A stretch of 64,000 bases of DNA from Rhizobiaceae bacterium CPCC 101076 (lineage in GTDB: Bacteria > Pseudomonadota > Alphaproteobacteria > Rhizobiales > Methylopilaceae), in contig QDFX01000002.1 of the NCBI GenBank assembly GCA_003347645.1, positions 1 through 64,000 on the forward strand, given 5' to 3'. Shown piece after piece: positions 27,780 to 38,377 of the stretch (positions within the stretch are counted from its first letter, which is position 1; each line of letters opens with the position of its first letter). Below the pieces are notes generated by a model. It ran no database searches. It saw only the letters and a program-made list of their open reading frames with translations, and was not told the origin of the DNA. A program made the position numbers and the translations under genes.

Positions 27780-30025
27780 GCCTCAATACCTGCTTCAAGG
27801 TTGGAGTCGACCACCGGGTTCGGCGGCGCGGAAGGAAACCAGAGGCTTACGCGGGCGCCCCGCCCGCCAGTTGCGACGGATGGTGCATCGTTCAGATCGA
27901 TGCCGCCTCCGTGCTCCTCCAGTATTTTGGTCACTATCGCGAGACCCAAACCGGTCCCCTTCTCGCGCGTCGTCATGTACGGCTCCAGAAGCCGGCTGCG
28001 ATTTTCAGCCGGCAGACCGACACCGTTGTCGGTCACGTCGATAATGATCTTGCCTCCGCTCTCGTGCACGTCGACGGAGATGCGGCCCTCACCGCGCTCC
28101 TCCTCCGGCACCGCGGCGATGGATTCCGCCGCGTTCTTCACGATGTTCTGCACGGCCTGCGACATCAGCCGCCGGTCGAACAACCCCATAACGCGCGTAC
28201 CCGGCGCGTTGAGGTCAATGGTAATCTCAGGATTTCCGACGCGCATCATCAGAACGACCTGACGAACGCTCTCGGTGATGTCGTCCGGCTCGATGACCGG
28301 CTTCGGCATGCGTGCGAACGACGAGAACTCGTCGACCATGCGTTTGATGTCGTCAACCTGCCGGACGATCGTATCGGTGCACTGGTCGAAGACCTCCCGA
28401 TCCTCGGTGATGTGTTTTCCGTATTTGCGACGGATTCGCTCCGCTGAAAGCTGGATCGGCGTTAGCGGGTTCTTGATCTCGTGGGCGATGCGGCGCGCGA
28501 CGTCAGCCCAGGCCGAGGTCCGCTGCGCCGCGACAAGTTCGGAGATATCGTCGAGCGTCACGACATAACCGTGTTCTGGATCGGCCGTCTGCTCGCTGGT
28601 GATGCGGGCATTCACCGTCCGTTCCTTGCCGGCGCGCACCAGCATGATCGTGCCGTGCACCAGCCGCGAACGCCCTTGGAGTGCCTCATTGAACAGTTCC
28701 GAGAACTCGGGAGCCGCCTCATTGATCGGCCGATGCAGAAGCTCCGCCTCGGCGCTGCCGAGAATGAGTTCGGCCGCGCGATTGACCAGCGTTATCCGGC
28801 CGTCGCCGGTAATGCCCATCACGCCGGCGGTGACGCTCGACAGCACGGCCTCGGTGAAGCGGCGGCGCTCGTCGATCTGCTCACTGGCTTCCAGCAATGC
28901 GTTCCGCTGTGTGCGAAGCTGCGCCGTCATCCGGTTGAACGTGCCCGGCAGGCCGCCAAGCTCGCCTTCCTTCTTTCCGGTCGGCACCTGGACGTACAGA
29001 TTGCCGTTGGAGACCTGCTCCGCCGCCGCAATGAGACGGCTGATCGGCGAGACGAGGCGGTTCGCAAAGGCAAGACCCAGCCAGATCGCCGCCAATAGCA
29101 GCGTCAGGCCGACAACGAAATACATCAGGCCGAACGCGACCTGCACACCGAAGCGCCGCTGCTCGAGCGCGACATATTCCGCGGCGGCAGCCTCGGTCAT
29201 CCGGAGATATTGCGTCGCCTTCGGATCGACGGCGCGCACCGCGAAAAGCCAGAGGTCGTCGTAGCCCGCCAGTTTGAAGACGGCGCCCATGAGGCTCTGG
29301 CTGCCTGGCGACAGGATCGCCGGCTCCGTCTCGGTCGCCTGATCGAATGCGCTCGCGGGCGGCATGGGCACCGGCCGGCCGCCGTCGTTCGCCGCGCGCT
29401 CCACGACGGTGAGGTCGCGCTTCAGAATATAGGTTGCCTGCATGCCACGAATGGTCGACTGGACCGTGACGAGGTCCTTGAACCGTTCGCGCTCATTGTC
29501 ATAGAGCGGCCGGGCACGGTTGAGGTCGTTAGCCATCGCGAGGATTTCGCCGCGGATCGTACGCGCCTGCTCCTGCAGGTAGGCGCGGGACACAACGAGA
29601 GCGTTATCGACGATGCTGCGCGCGCGGGTCGAGAACCACTGGTCGAGGCCGCGATCGAGCGTGATCACCGCAACCGCCGCCAGGATCAGCGCGGGCGTGA
29701 TGGCGACGATGCCGAACAGTAACACCACCTGCTGGTGGAGCTGCGCGCCGGCATATTTCCGGCGGCGGGCAAGGATCAGTGCCCTCGCCTGCCAACCGAT
29801 GATTCCAAGCATCACCAGACCGCAGGCGATGTTCACGCAGAGCGTGGTGACGACGATCGCATGCGTCGGTGTGACTGGGGTAAGACCGGCGAGAACGAGG
29901 AAGGTCGCGAGGGTCGACAGTAGCGTCAAGACAAGCGCGACGGCGCCGAAACGGCTTGGACCCGGCGTAGGGTCGCGAACCGCGTCGGGATCGTCCGAGC
30001 GCACTGCTACAGCGTCAACTGTCAA
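27776..30025 (-). CDS. ntrY: Sensor histidine kinase NtrY
   Basis: This 749-residue membrane sensor has three or four N-terminal transmembrane segments (within residues about 28-125 and again near 290-320). An extracytoplasmic region is followed by a HAMP domain, a PAS domain (VLSSVTAGVMGITGDGRITL), HisKA with the phospho-His in [20 protein letters not shown], and an HATPase with DVTDNGVGLP and GTGLGLAIVTK. It phosphorylates NtrX. The only plausible start is TTG 30025 (TAGGAC upstream) or GTG 30004, since no ATG occurs until residue 72. Confidence 0.94.
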   Translation of the reverse strand: MTVDAVAVRSDDPDAVRDPTPGPSRFGAVALVLTLLSTLATFLVLAGLTPVTPTHAIVVTTLCVNIACGLVMLGIIGWQARALILARRRKYAGAQLHQQVVLLFGIVAITPALILAAVAVITLDRGLDQWFSTRARSIVDNALVVSRAYLQEQARTIRGEILAMANDLNRARPLYDNERERFKDLVTVQSTIRGMQATYILKRDLTVVERAANDGGRPVPMPPASAFDQATETEPAILSPGSQSLMGAVFKLAGYDDLWLFAVRAVDPKATQYLRMTEAAAAEYVALEQRRFGVQVAFGLMYFVVGLTLLLAAIWLGLAFANRLVSPISRLIAAAEQVSNGNLYVQVPTGKKEGELGGLPGTFNRMTAQLRTQRNALLEASEQIDERRRFTEAVLSSVTAGVMGITGDGRITLVNRAAELILGSAEAELLHRPINEAAPEFSELFNEALQGRSRLVHGTIMLVRAGKERTVNARITSEQTADPEHGYVVTLDDISELVAAQRTSAWADVARRIAHEIKNPLTPIQLSAERIRRKYGKHITEDREVFDQCTDTIVRQVDDIKRMVDEFSSFARMPKPVIEPDDITESVRQVVLMMRVGNPEITIDLNAPGTRVMGLFDRRLMSQAVQNIVKNAAESIAAVPEEERGEGRISVDVHESGGKIIIDVTDNGVGLPAENRSRLLEPYMTTREKGTGLGLAIVTKILEEHGGGIDLNDAPSVATGGRGARVSLWFPSAPPNPVVDSNLEAGIEA

Positions 30026-30139
30026 AGTCCTACCCTAGATGGAACCCCCGGATATCACACTTCCAGGGTGATGCAACGGCGTGACACTGTTGTCCAAATG
30101 CGACAACTTCTGGGCACGCCAGTCACATTTTATGAGTGA

Positions 30140-31579
30140 TCAACGACCGTTTCGAATGACCCGGAGGTCAAGGTCGCGAATTTTCTTGCGAAGCGTATTC
30201 CGGTTCAACCCGAGCAGCTCCGCCGCGCGAATCTGATTGCCGCGGGTGGCGACCAAAGCAGCCCCGAGAAGCGGCTGCTCGATCTCGCGAAGCACCCGGT
30301 GATAGAGACCCGGAGGAGGCAGAGCATCGCCAAACTCCGCGAAATAGGATGACAGGAACCGCTCGACCGCCGCGCCCATCTGGTCTGGAACCGCGGGCTC
30401 GTCGGATGCAGGCGCAATCGCGGGCTCCGACAGCTCGACATCGACGATGTTCGCCGTGATGACGTCCTGCGGATAGAGCGCAGCGAGACGCCGGATCAGG
30501 TTTTCCAGCTCGCGCACATTGCCCGGCCAGCGATAACGCTTCATCCGGTCGAGTGCGCCGACATCGATCTGCTTGTGCGGCAATCCTTCGCGCTCGGCCA
30601 TGGCGAAGAAGTGGCGGACGAGGTCAGGCACGTCCTCGGCCCGCTCCCGCAGCGGCGGCAGGCGGATCGGCACCACGTTCAGACGGAAGAACAGATCCTC
30701 GCGGAAAAGACCCTGCTGGATCAGGATCTTGAGGTCCTTGTTCGTCGCGGCGACGATGCGAACATTGGTCTTGATCGGCGTGCGGCCGCCGACCGTCGTA
30801 TATTCGCCCTGCTGGAGGACGCGAAGCAGACGCGTCTGCGCCTCCATCGGCATGTCGCCGATTTCGTCGAGGAACAGCGTGCCACCCTCGGCCTGCTCGA
30901 AGCGGCCGGTCGAGCGCGCCTGAGCGCCGGTGAAGGCGCCTTTCTCGTGCCCGAACAGTTCGGATTCGATCAGGTCGCGCGGGATCGCCGCCATGTTGAT
31001 GGCGACGAACGGGCCCGCACGACGCTTGCCGTAATCATGCAGCGCACGGGCGACGAGTTCCTTGCCCGTGCCGGACTCGCCGTTGATCATGACCGTCAGG
31101 TCGGTCTGCATCAGGCGCGCGAGGACACGGTAGATGTCCTGCATCGCCGCCGAACGGCCGACGAGCGGAATGTTCTCCGCCTCTTCCGGACCCGCATCGT
31201 TCGCCGCCGCCTTCGGCTCGACGAGAGCGCGGCCAACGATAGCGATCAGTTCCTTCAGGTCGAACGGCTTCGGCAGATATTCGTACGCGCCGCGCTCCGA
31301 CGCGCGGATGGCGGTCATGAACGTGTTCTGCGCGCTCATCACGATGATCGGCAGATCCGGCCGAAAGCGCTTGATACGAGGCAACAGATCGAACGCGTTC
31401 TCATCCGGCATCACCACGTCGGTGATGACGAGGTCGCCCTCACCCTGCGTCACCCAGCGCCAGAGCGTCGCCGCATTGCCCGCGGTGCGGACCTCATAGC
31501 CGGCACGCGAAAGCGCCTGGTTCAGAACCGTGCGGATCGCGGCATCGTCGTCGGCGACCAGAATGCTGCCCTGCGCCAT
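30140..31579 (-). CDS. ntrC: Nitrogen regulation response regulator NtrC
   Basis: This 479-residue sigma-54 activator has a receiver domain with Asp54 ([11 protein letters not shown]), an AAA+ domain with the P-loop [14 protein letters not shown], an intact GAFTGA loop in [13 protein letters not shown], and a C-terminal Fis-type helix-turn-helix ([19 protein letters not shown]). NtrC, phosphorylated by NtrB under nitrogen limitation, turns on glnA and other assimilation genes. It follows ntrB by three bases. A 114-base gap separates it from ntrY, leaving room for a second promoter. Confidence 0.97.
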   Translation of the reverse strand: MAQGSILVADDDAAIRTVLNQALSRAGYEVRTAGNAATLWRWVTQGEGDLVITDVVMPDENAFDLLPRIKRFRPDLPIIVMSAQNTFMTAIRASERGAYEYLPKPFDLKELIAIVGRALVEPKAAANDAGPEEAENIPLVGRSAAMQDIYRVLARLMQTDLTVMINGESGTGKELVARALHDYGKRRAGPFVAINMAAIPRDLIESELFGHEKGAFTGAQARSTGRFEQAEGGTLFLDEIGDMPMEAQTRLLRVLQQGEYTTVGGRTPIKTNVRIVAATNKDLKILIQQGLFREDLFFRLNVVPIRLPPLRERAEDVPDLVRHFFAMAEREGLPHKQIDVGALDRMKRYRWPGNVRELENLIRRLAALYPQDVITANIVDVELSEPAIAPASDEPAVPDQMGAAVERFLSSYFAEFGDALPPPGLYHRVLREIEQPLLGAALVATRGNQIRAAELLGLNRNTLRKKIRDLDLRVIRNGR

Positions 31580-31582
31580 GGC

Positions 31583-32713
31583 TCAGATCTCCGCTTCCGA
31601 CGGACGGCCGCCGGCAAAGATAGGCATCAGGATCCGGAACGTCGTGCGACGCGGCTGCGACTGGCATTCGACGATGCCACCATGGTCGCCGATGATCTTG
31701 GCGACCAGCGCAAGCCCGAGACCCGAGCCCGTGGGCTTCGTGGTGACGAACGGGTCGAACAGATGTGGCAAGAGATCCTCCTGAACGCCCGGCCCATTGT
31801 CGCGGACGCAGATTTCGAGCGGAAGGCTGACACGCGTCTGGCTGCCCGGCACGCTGAGGCGCACACCGGGACGGAAGGCGGTGGTCAGCTGGATTTCGGC
31901 ATCGTTGGACGAGCCGGCTGCCTCGGCGGCGTTCTTAACGAGATTGAGGAAGACCTGGATCAACTGGTCCCGGTTCGCCAGCACCGGCGGCAGCGATGGG
32001 TCGTAGTCTTCGACGATCCTGATATTGCGGGCGAAACCCGACTGGGCCAGCCGGCGTACATGTTCCAGCACGACATGGATATTGACCGCCTCGCGCTCGA
32101 CAGGCCGCTCGTCGGAGAAAATCTCCATGCGGTCGACGAGCTTCACGATACGATCGGTCTCATCACAGATCAGGCGGGTCAACGCGCGATCGTTGTCGTC
32201 CGCCGATTGTTCGAGAAGCTGGGCCGCGCCACGGATACCCGACAGCGGATTCTTGATCTCGTGCGCCAGCATCGCGGCCAGAGCCGTGACCGAACGGGCA
32301 GCGCCGCGATGGGTCAGTTGCCGGTTCATCTTGTCGGCGATGGTCCGCTCCTGAAGCATCACCACGACATGGCCCGGACGTTCGCTGTGCGCGCCGATAT
32401 GGATATCGACCACGCGGGAGCCGCCGATGCGCGGCGTACCGAGATCGACCCGATATTCGTTGACCGGCGCGCCACGTGTGCGGACCTGTTCGACCTGCAC
32501 CAGAACCGGCGAGCCGAACGGAACCAGATCGGCCAACGGCTGGCGGCGCAGCAGCGCCGAACTCATGCGGAAGAAGGTCTCGGCGGCGGCGTTGGCGCCG
32601 GTCAGCCTGCCCTTCTCATCGACCGAAATCACAGGGTTGGGCAGCGCGTTGAGAACGGCATCGGCTTCGCTGAACCCGACTTGCTGCATGAGCTCTTCGG
32701 CCAGCGCGCTCAC
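31583..32713 (-). CDS. ntrB: Nitrogen regulation sensor histidine kinase NtrB
   Basis: This 376-residue cytosolic kinase/phosphatase controls NtrC and is itself governed by PII proteins. An N-terminal PAS domain ([18 protein letters not shown]) precedes HisKA with the phospho-His in [19 protein letters not shown] and an HATPase with CVRDNGPGV and [16 protein letters not shown] start at 32713 overlaps the dusB stop (GTGA). It is the second gene of the dusB-ntrBC unit. Confidence 0.96.
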   Translation of the reverse strand: MSALAEELMQQVGFSEADAVLNALPNPVISVDEKGRLTGANAAAETFFRMSSALLRRQPLADLVPFGSPVLVQVEQVRTRGAPVNEYRVDLGTPRIGGSRVVDIHIGAHSERPGHVVVMLQERTIADKMNRQLTHRGAARSVTALAAMLAHEIKNPLSGIRGAAQLLEQSADDNDRALTRLICDETDRIVKLVDRMEIFSDERPVEREAVNIHVVLEHVRRLAQSGFARNIRIVEDYDPSLPPVLANRDQLIQVFLNLVKNAAEAAGSSNDAEIQLTTAFRPGVRLSVPGSQTRVSLPLEICVRDNGPGVQEDLLPHLFDPFVTTKPTGSGLGLALVAKIIGDHGGIVECQSQPRRTTFRILMPIFAGGRPSEAEI

Positions 32714-33738
32714 GCTGCAGCCCTCCAGGCAAGGCTGTCATAGGCGGAAGCGAGCGCCATCTGCGCCTCTTCAGGTGTTGGTGCGGTCATCACGGCCATG
32801 CGGATATCCTGCGTGATCTCGATGCCGGACGTCCGGCTTGCCTCGTCGAGATACCAGCCGAGATGCTTGCGGGCATGACGCGTGCCGACCTCCCTGCCGT
32901 AAAGCATGAGAAGCCCGTCGTAGTGCTCGCGTGCGATCGCGTGCTGTTGCACGAGATCGGGCTCGCCGGAGCGCTCGCCGTTTTCGAGGAACCGCGCCAC
33001 CTGGCCCGGGAACCAGGGACGGCCCTGTGCTCCACGGCCGATCATCACGGCGTCCGCTCCGGATTCATTGAGCATAGCCGGGGCATCGTCGAATTCGGTC
33101 AGGTCGCCATTGGCGACGACGGGGATCGAGACGGCATCCTTTACGGCACGAATGGCGGCCCAATCGGCCGTGCCCGTATACATTTGCTGCCGCGTGCGAC
33201 CGTGAATGGTGATCAGGCGAATGCCGGCAGCTTCGGCGCGGCGCGCAAGCTCCGGCGCGACGATCGACTCCGTGTCCCAACCCAGCCGCGTTTTCAGGGT
33301 CACCGGCACCGAGACAGCATCGACCGTGGCTTCGATCAATGTCAGCGCATGATCGAGGTTCTTGAGCAGCGCAGAACCTGAATGACCGCCTGTGACCTTC
33401 TTCACCGGGCAGCCCATATTGATGTCGATCAGTTGCGCGCCGGATCCCTCGGCCACGCGAGCGGCCTCTGCCATCCACTTTGCCTCACGGCCGGCAAGCT
33501 GGACGGAATGCACGTTCATACCGTCTCCCTCGGCGCGAAGCCGCGCCTCCTCGTCACCCGTCGCGAGTTCGGCCGACGCCACCATTTCGGACACCGCGAG
33601 CCCCGCACCGAGGCGAACCGCAATACGGCGGAACACGATATCGGTGACGCCCGACATCGGAGCGAGTATGACCTGGTTATCGATCGAGAGCGGCCCAATC
33701 CGAAGACTGGCCGGCCCGGCATTCGCTGTACTGTCCAA
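32710..33738 (-). CDS. dusB: tRNA-dihydrouridine synthase DusB (NifR3)
   Basis: This 342-residue flavoprotein reduces uridines in the tRNA D-loop. The TIM barrel carries [16 protein letters not shown] at the N-terminus, the catalytic Cys in [20 protein letters not shown], the substrate-loop [14 protein letters not shown], and the FMN-phosphate site [12 protein letters not shown]. It was first named nifR3 because it heads the ntrBC operon, as here. It is divergent from ispDF across 127 bases. Confidence 0.95.
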   Translation of the reverse strand: MDSTANAGPASLRIGPLSIDNQVILAPMSGVTDIVFRRIAVRLGAGLAVSEMVASAELATGDEEARLRAEGDGMNVHSVQLAGREAKWMAEAARVAEGSGAQLIDINMGCPVKKVTGGHSGSALLKNLDHALTLIEATVDAVSVPVTLKTRLGWDTESIVAPELARRAEAAGIRLITIHGRTRQQMYTGTADWAAIRAVKDAVSIPVVANGDLTEFDDAPAMLNESGADAVMIGRGAQGRPWFPGQVARFLENGERSGEPDLVQQHAIAREHYDGLLMLYGREVGTRHARKHLGWYLDEASRTSGIEITQDIRMAVMTAPTPEEAQMALASAYDSLAWRAAA

Positions 33739-33865
33739 TTTTTAGGCGCTCTCTGTCGTTGCCCATTACCTAAGCAGAAGCTGCTCCGCCGGGCAAGTCA
33801 CGAAACGCAGGCGAGACATTCTGCGGCGGCTTCGCTAGAAGCTGCGGTTTCGTCCGGAGGAATGT

Positions 33866-35068
33866 TTGTCCCATAGTTATCCACAGGCCGGCAAGACGCC
33901 TCGGGTCGCCGCGGTGATTGTCGCGGCCGGTCGCGGAACGCGCGCCGCCGGAGCGGGGGGACCCGCCAAGCAATACCGCCCCGTCGCTGGCCGCACCGTT
34001 TTGGCGCGTACCCTCGACGCCTTCACCTCTCATCCCCGGGTGGATTGCGTATTGACCGTTATCCACAGGGACGACCGCGATCTCTACGACGAGTCGGCCG
34101 CCGGATTCGTAGGCAGTCTGCTCGACCCGGTTTTCGGTGGAGCGACACGTCAGGAGTCGGTTCGCATCGGTCTCGAGGCGCTTGCCGGCGAAACCCCCGA
34201 CATCGTCCTCATCCATGACGCCGCGCGCCCCTTCGTTGCCGCCGACCTCATCGACCGCGCTATCGAAGCAGCGGAAGGAGGCGCGGCAGTGCCGTGTACC
34301 CCGGTGACCGACACCGTCTCGGTCGTCGACAACGACATTCGTGGCGAGACACTGGACCGCTCGAAGCTGCGTGCCGTGCAGACGCCGCAGAGTTTTCGCT
34401 ACGCCGATATCCACGCCGCCCACCAGCGCGCCGCGAGCGAAGGCCGCGACGATTTCACTGATGACGGCGCCGTCGCCTCCTTCGCGGGGCTGGATGTGAC
34501 CGTCTTTCCTGGAGACGCACTCAATATGAAGCTGACCACGCCCGAGGATTTCCGTCACGCTGAAGCGCGCCTCCTCGCCTCGCTGCCCGACATACGGACC
34601 GGCACCGGCTTCGACGTCCACGAATTCTGTGACGGCGACCACGTCTGGCTGGGCGGCGTGAAGATCCCGCACGATCGCGGCGTGCTCGGCCATTCCGACG
34701 CTGACGTCGCTCTTCACGCGCTGACCGACGCGATCTTCGGTGCGATCGGCGAAGGCGATATCGGCCAGCACTTCCCGCCGTCCGACCCGCAATGGAAGGG
34801 CGCGGCTTCGGTGACCTTCCTGGCCTTCGCCGCCGGCAAGGTGAAGGAGCGCGGCGGCATCATCGCCAATGTCGACATCGCCGTCCTCAGCGAGGCGCCG
34901 AAGGTCGGCCCGCATCGCGCGACGATCAAGAAGGTGATCGCCGAGACGCTCGGCATCACCGAGGACCGCGTCGGCATCAAGGCGACGACCATGGAAGGCC
35001 GAGGCTTCATCGGCCGCCGCGAGGGTCTCTGCGCCGTCGCGACGGCGACCGTCCGGCTGCCGGTCTGA
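33866..35068 (+). CDS. ispDF: Bifunctional IspDF: 2-C-methyl-D-erythritol 4-phosphate cytidylyltransferase / 2,4-cyclodiphosphate synthase
   Basis: This 400-residue fusion catalyses two steps of the MEP isoprenoid pathway. Residues about 10-235 are IspD ([35 protein letters not shown]). Residues about 240-400 are IspF ([53 protein letters not shown]). The best start is TTG 33866 with GGAGG five bases upstream. An ATG at 33862 in another frame stops after four codons. Two perfect DnaA-box 9-mers fall in the first 200 bases. Such IspDF fusions are typical of alphaproteobacteria. Confidence 0.95.
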   Translation: MSHSYPQAGKTPRVAAVIVAAGRGTRAAGAGGPAKQYRPVAGRTVLARTLDAFTSHPRVDCVLTVIHRDDRDLYDESAAGFVGSLLDPVFGGATRQESVRIGLEALAGETPDIVLIHDAARPFVAADLIDRAIEAAEGGAAVPCTPVTDTVSVVDNDIRGETLDRSKLRAVQTPQSFRYADIHAAHQRAASEGRDDFTDDGAVASFAGLDVTVFPGDALNMKLTTPEDFRHAEARLLASLPDIRTGTGFDVHEFCDGDHVWLGGVKIPHDRGVLGHSDADVALHALTDAIFGAIGEGDIGQHFPPSDPQWKGAASVTFLAFAAGKVKERGGIIANVDIAVLSEAPKVGPHRATIKKVIAETLGITEDRVGIKATTMEGRGFIGRREGLCAVATATVRLPV

Positions 35069-35070
35069 TC

Positions 35071-35595
35071 GTGTCCGACGACCTCGACATCACCCGCCTG
35101 GACCGGGCGCTGATCGAGGCCGCCGCTGCGGTGCTGAGGCTCGGCGATGAGCGCGGACTGACGGTCGTGACCGCCGAATCCTGTACCGGGGGACTCGTCG
35201 CGGCGGCCCTGACGGACATCGCCGGTTCGTCATCGGTCGTCGAGGGCGGCTTCGTCACCTATTCGAACGAGGCGAAGTGCAAGTCACTGGGCGTTCCGAA
35301 CGACATGCTGGAAGCGCACGGCGCTGTCAGCGAGCCTGTCGCCCGCGCAATGGCCGAGGGAGCGCTTCGCGCTTCGGTAAGCGCGGATCTGGCGGTCGCC
35401 ATCACCGGCATCGCCGGTCCAGGGGGTGCGACTCCCGGCAAGCCGGTTGGCCTCGTCCACTTTGCCGCTGCTCGTCGTGACGGCCCGGTGATCCATCGCG
35501 AGAAGCGCTATGGCGATATCGGCCGTGCTCTGGTCCGTCGAAACTCGGCGATGGAGGCACTCGCCCTCCTGATCGAAATCGCCGACGCCCGTTAG
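35071..35595 (+). CDS. CinA family protein, C-terminal amidohydrolase domain (NMN deamidase)
   Basis: This 174-residue stand-alone CinA_C domain shows [31 protein letters not shown] and [16 protein letters not shown], the substrate-binding motifs of nicotinamide-nucleotide amidase (PncC). It would return NMN to nicotinic acid mononucleotide in NAD recycling. The N-terminal molybdopterin-like domain of full CinA is absent. The GTG start lies two bases after the ispDF stop. The stop overlaps the convergent MFS/spermidine-synthase-like gene as TTAG. Confidence 0.9.
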   Translation: MSDDLDITRLDRALIEAAAAVLRLGDERGLTVVTAESCTGGLVAAALTDIAGSSSVVEGGFVTYSNEAKCKSLGVPNDMLEAHGAVSEPVARAMAEGALRASVSADLAVAITGIAGPGGATPGKPVGLVHFAAARRDGPVIHREKRYGDIGRALVRRNSAMEALALLIEIADAR

Positions 35596-37856
35596 TTCGT
35601 GACGGGAGCCTGCTGGCCATTTCTCCAGCGGCGGATGAGCGCGCCGAGAATGTCGGAATAATCGTCCGTCCAGGCTGCCACCTGCGTCGGCTGCAGCCTC
35701 TCCCAGAGATCGAGCGAGGGTAGAGCGCCGAAGGCTTCCTCGTTGCGGGCCAGCACGACAACCAGTGAACGCGCAGCCATGTTCAACGTCTCTTCATCGG
35801 TCAGCACGTCCTGCTTCCACCAGCCGACGAGACCGAGGTCATCTGCGATAGCTCCGACGACCGGCAGCAGATCCAGATGCCGGTTGGAAATGTGGAGCAC
35901 AAGTACGCCGCGCGGCGTCAGGCGATCGAAATAGAGCTCGACCGCCTCGCGCGTCAGCAGATGGATTGGGATGGCGTCCGACGAGAAGGCGTCGATCAGA
36001 AGAAGTTCATGCTTCGTGTCGTCGTCCTGCAGCGTAATGCGCGCATCGCCCAGAAGGATTTTCGAGTTCGGAGCACAGGCCGGGATGAACCGGAACAGAC
36101 CGCTGTCCTTGGCGATACGGACGATGTCGGCGTCTATCTCATAGAAGCGCCAATCCTCCCCCTCCTCGCGGTAGCAGGACAACGAGCCGGCACCGAGGCC
36201 GACGATGCCGACCGGCGAGAGCTTGAAGCCGTCGTTCGCATCGCGCACCGAACGGATCGCTTCCGCCATGGGACCGCCGAGGTAGTAGTAGGTCAACGGC
36301 TCCGGCCAACCGGATCCCGGCTGGCCCTTGTCGAGTCCGATCGCGCCATGAAGGGTGGTGCCGTTGTAGAGCAGCCGGAAACTGCCGTCGCGGAAGTCCA
36401 CGGCCTTGTGAACGCCGAAAAAGCTCCGGGTCAGCAGCACCTGGTCCGGGTGCGATGACAACAGCCCGCCCACGAGCAGCGCCGTTGCGAACACGGCGAC
36501 GGAGACGAGCGGAGCGAACCAGACGATGGCGAGTGCGAAGCCGATCACGAGAAAGACGACAATATCCCAGCGGGTCGAATAATCGACCGGGATCGAGATA
36601 TCGAAGGACCACGCGAATTGCGCCGCGACCAGCGCAAGAACCGCAATCGCAAGGGCCACGCGTAACTGCTTGCGCCCGATCTTCTTGGGCGAAACGAACA
36701 GCCCGAATGCCATCACCAGCAGCAGCGGATATTCGAGGATCGTCGGGAAAATGTAAGGCGCGACCAGTCCCGTGAACGCGCCGCCGAGCACGCCGCCGAA
36801 AGACATGCAGAGATAGAATTCGGTCAGTCGCGAGGCCGGTGGACGTGCTGCGTACAGCTTCGTATGCGCGGTCAGCGCGACGACGAAGAACGTCACCAGG
36901 TGCAGCGCCAGCGTCCATTCCATAGGCAGGAAGCGGGCCTGCCAGTCGCAGGCGACTATGGCAACGAGGACCGGCATTGCGACGGCAAGGAACCTCGCCG
37001 GGACCAGCGGCCGGTCACGGAAGACGACGACAAATGTCAGCAGGAACAGCGCGAGCGGAACCACCCAGAGAAATGGTGCGGCCGCGATGTCGGTGGAAAT
37101 ATGCGCCGTCACCGCGACGAGCAGCGCTGACGGGATGAAGGCGAGCAATATCCATTGCAGGCGCCGAGCCATGGTGATCGGTACATCGGCTAACACAGAG
37201 ACCTGGGGCAAGGTCGCGGAGCGACCGCTCGACCACATCCCCAAGGCTGCAATCAAAAGACCAGCGGTAGCATAGCCGACGGACCAGAGGAGCGATTGCG
37301 TCCCCAACCGTAGCCAGGGTTCCATCACCAGCGGATAGCCGATCAATGCGATGAAGCTGCCGAGATTGGACGCGCCGTAGAGGAAGTAGGGATCGCGAGA
37401 GCCCTCCTCGCCCGTCCGGGCGAACCACGCCTGCAAGAGCGGGGCATTGGCTGACAACGCGAAGAACGGCATTCCAACCGAAATGCCGAACAGGCCCAGC
37501 AGCCAGAACATCTGGCCACTGGCGGGCGGATGTCCCCAGCCCGAGGCGAGCGCGAGCGGCAGAAATACGGCGCCCAGGGCCAGCACCACGATGTGGATGA
37601 GCACCCCTGCCCTCGCGCCAGCGAAGCGGATCAGGAGATGGGCATAGGCGTAGCCCGCGAGCAGGACGCCCTGGAAGAAGACGAGGGCAACCGACCAGAC
37701 GCCGGGAGCGCCACCGAGGCGCGGCAGCACCATCTTGGCGAACATGGGCTGAACGGCGAACAGCAGCGTGGCGGACAGAAAGAGAGCGCCGCCGAATACA
37801 AACAGGGCTCCGCGCCCCCTCGCCGACTCAGCGGTCGACGCTTCCGCAACGCTCAT
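35592..37856 (-). CDS. Fused MFS/spermidine synthase-like membrane protein
   Basis: This 754-residue protein has an N-terminal membrane domain with about a dozen hydrophobic segments (residues 15-480) fused to a cytosolic Rossmann methyltransferase-like domain resembling spermidine synthase ([48 protein letters not shown]). The aspartates that bind the amine substrate in true spermidine synthases are not clearly kept. The family is widely annotated but functionally uncharacterised. A hairpin that hides the Shine-Dalgarno sequence abuts the start codon (37858-37876). Confidence 0.88.
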   Translation of the reverse strand: MSVAEASTAESARGRGALFVFGGALFLSATLLFAVQPMFAKMVLPRLGGAPGVWSVALVFFQGVLLAGYAYAHLLIRFAGARAGVLIHIVVLALGAVFLPLALASGWGHPPASGQMFWLLGLFGISVGMPFFALSANAPLLQAWFARTGEEGSRDPYFLYGASNLGSFIALIGYPLVMEPWLRLGTQSLLWSVGYATAGLLIAALGMWSSGRSATLPQVSVLADVPITMARRLQWILLAFIPSALLVAVTAHISTDIAAAPFLWVVPLALFLLTFVVVFRDRPLVPARFLAVAMPVLVAIVACDWQARFLPMEWTLALHLVTFFVVALTAHTKLYAARPPASRLTEFYLCMSFGGVLGGAFTGLVAPYIFPTILEYPLLLVMAFGLFVSPKKIGRKQLRVALAIAVLALVAAQFAWSFDISIPVDYSTRWDIVVFLVIGFALAIVWFAPLVSVAVFATALLVGGLLSSHPDQVLLTRSFFGVHKAVDFRDGSFRLLYNGTTLHGAIGLDKGQPGSGWPEPLTYYYLGGPMAEAIRSVRDANDGFKLSPVGIVGLGAGSLSCYREEGEDWRFYEIDADIVRIAKDSGLFRFIPACAPNSKILLGDARITLQDDDTKHELLLIDAFSSDAIPIHLLTREAVELYFDRLTPRGVLVLHISNRHLDLLPVVGAIADDLGLVGWWKQDVLTDEETLNMAARSLVVVLARNEEAFGALPSLDLWERLQPTQVAAWTDDYSDILGALIRRWRNGQQAPVTN

Positions 37857-37857
37857 T

Positions 37858-37876
37858 ACGCCTCCCAGGGAGGCGT
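37858..37876 (-). promoter_or_regulatory. Inverted repeat hiding the ribosome-binding site of the MFS/spermidine-synthase-like gene
   Basis: The plus-strand sequence ACGCCTCCC-A-GGGAGGCGT is a 9-bp perfect inverted repeat, able to form an 8-bp stem with a 3-base loop. In the minus-strand transcript it lies between the ratA stop and the ATG at 37856, ending one base before that codon. It contains the only Shine-Dalgarno candidate (GGGAGG) in its 3' arm. It could throttle translation or mark the end of the ratA message. Confidence 0.55.
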
Positions 37877-37884
37877 CTTGTTCC

Positions 37885-38373
37885 TTATCCGCCTCTCGAT
37901 GGCTGCGGAGCCTCTGTCAAATGAGCGGGCTTGTAAACATGGTTCGCGCGAGCCTCGAAGGCCTCGGCGAACCGCCTGAATGCACGCTCGAAAACCGCGC
38001 CCGCGACCATCGCGAAGGTCCGGCTCTTCATCTCCCAGGCGATGAAGAAATCGACCTCGCTGGCAGTCTCGTCGATGGGTTTGAAAGACCACCGGTTCAT
38101 CAGGGATCGGAACGGACCCGTAACATATTCGACCCTGATCGTCAGATCGGCCGGGTTCATCGTGACCCGGCTCGTGAAGGTATCCCGGATCAACGAATAG
38201 GCGACCGTCATATCGGCGATGATCACCGTCTTGCCGTCGCGCTGCTCGCGCTTCCGGACCCGCAGGCTCTCGCAGAGCGGTACGAAGTGCGGATAGTTCT
38301 CGACGTCCCCGACAAGATCGTACATCTGCTGCGCCGAATGATGGACGCGCTTGGTCGTATGGTGCTGCGGCAT
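37885..38373 (-). CDS. RatA/COQ10-type START-like protein (SRPBCC superfamily)
   Basis: This 162-residue START-like fold protein has HHSAQQMYDLVGDVENYPHFVP split across its first helices (conserved YDLVGDVENYPHFVPLC), followed by ADMTVAYSLIRDTFTSRV and VDFFIAWEMKSRTFAMV. The family includes mitochondrial COQ10, which binds ubiquinone, and E. coli RatA, described as a ribosome-association toxin. In alphaproteobacteria the quinone-binding role seems more plausible. It follows lipA by four bases in the same transcript. Confidence 0.87.
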   Translation of the reverse strand: MPQHHTTKRVHHSAQQMYDLVGDVENYPHFVPLCESLRVRKREQRDGKTVIIADMTVAYSLIRDTFTSRVTMNPADLTIRVEYVTGPFRSLMNRWSFKPIDETASEVDFFIAWEMKSRTFAMVAGAVFERAFRRFAEAFEARANHVYKPAHLTEAPQPSRGG

Positions 38374-38377
38374 AAAG

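Noticed and set aside
30575-32743. A 722-codon plus-strand frame opposite ntrC and ntrB
   Set aside because: Antisense shadow of two well-conserved genes; composition is typical of third-position GC reflections and shows no motif.
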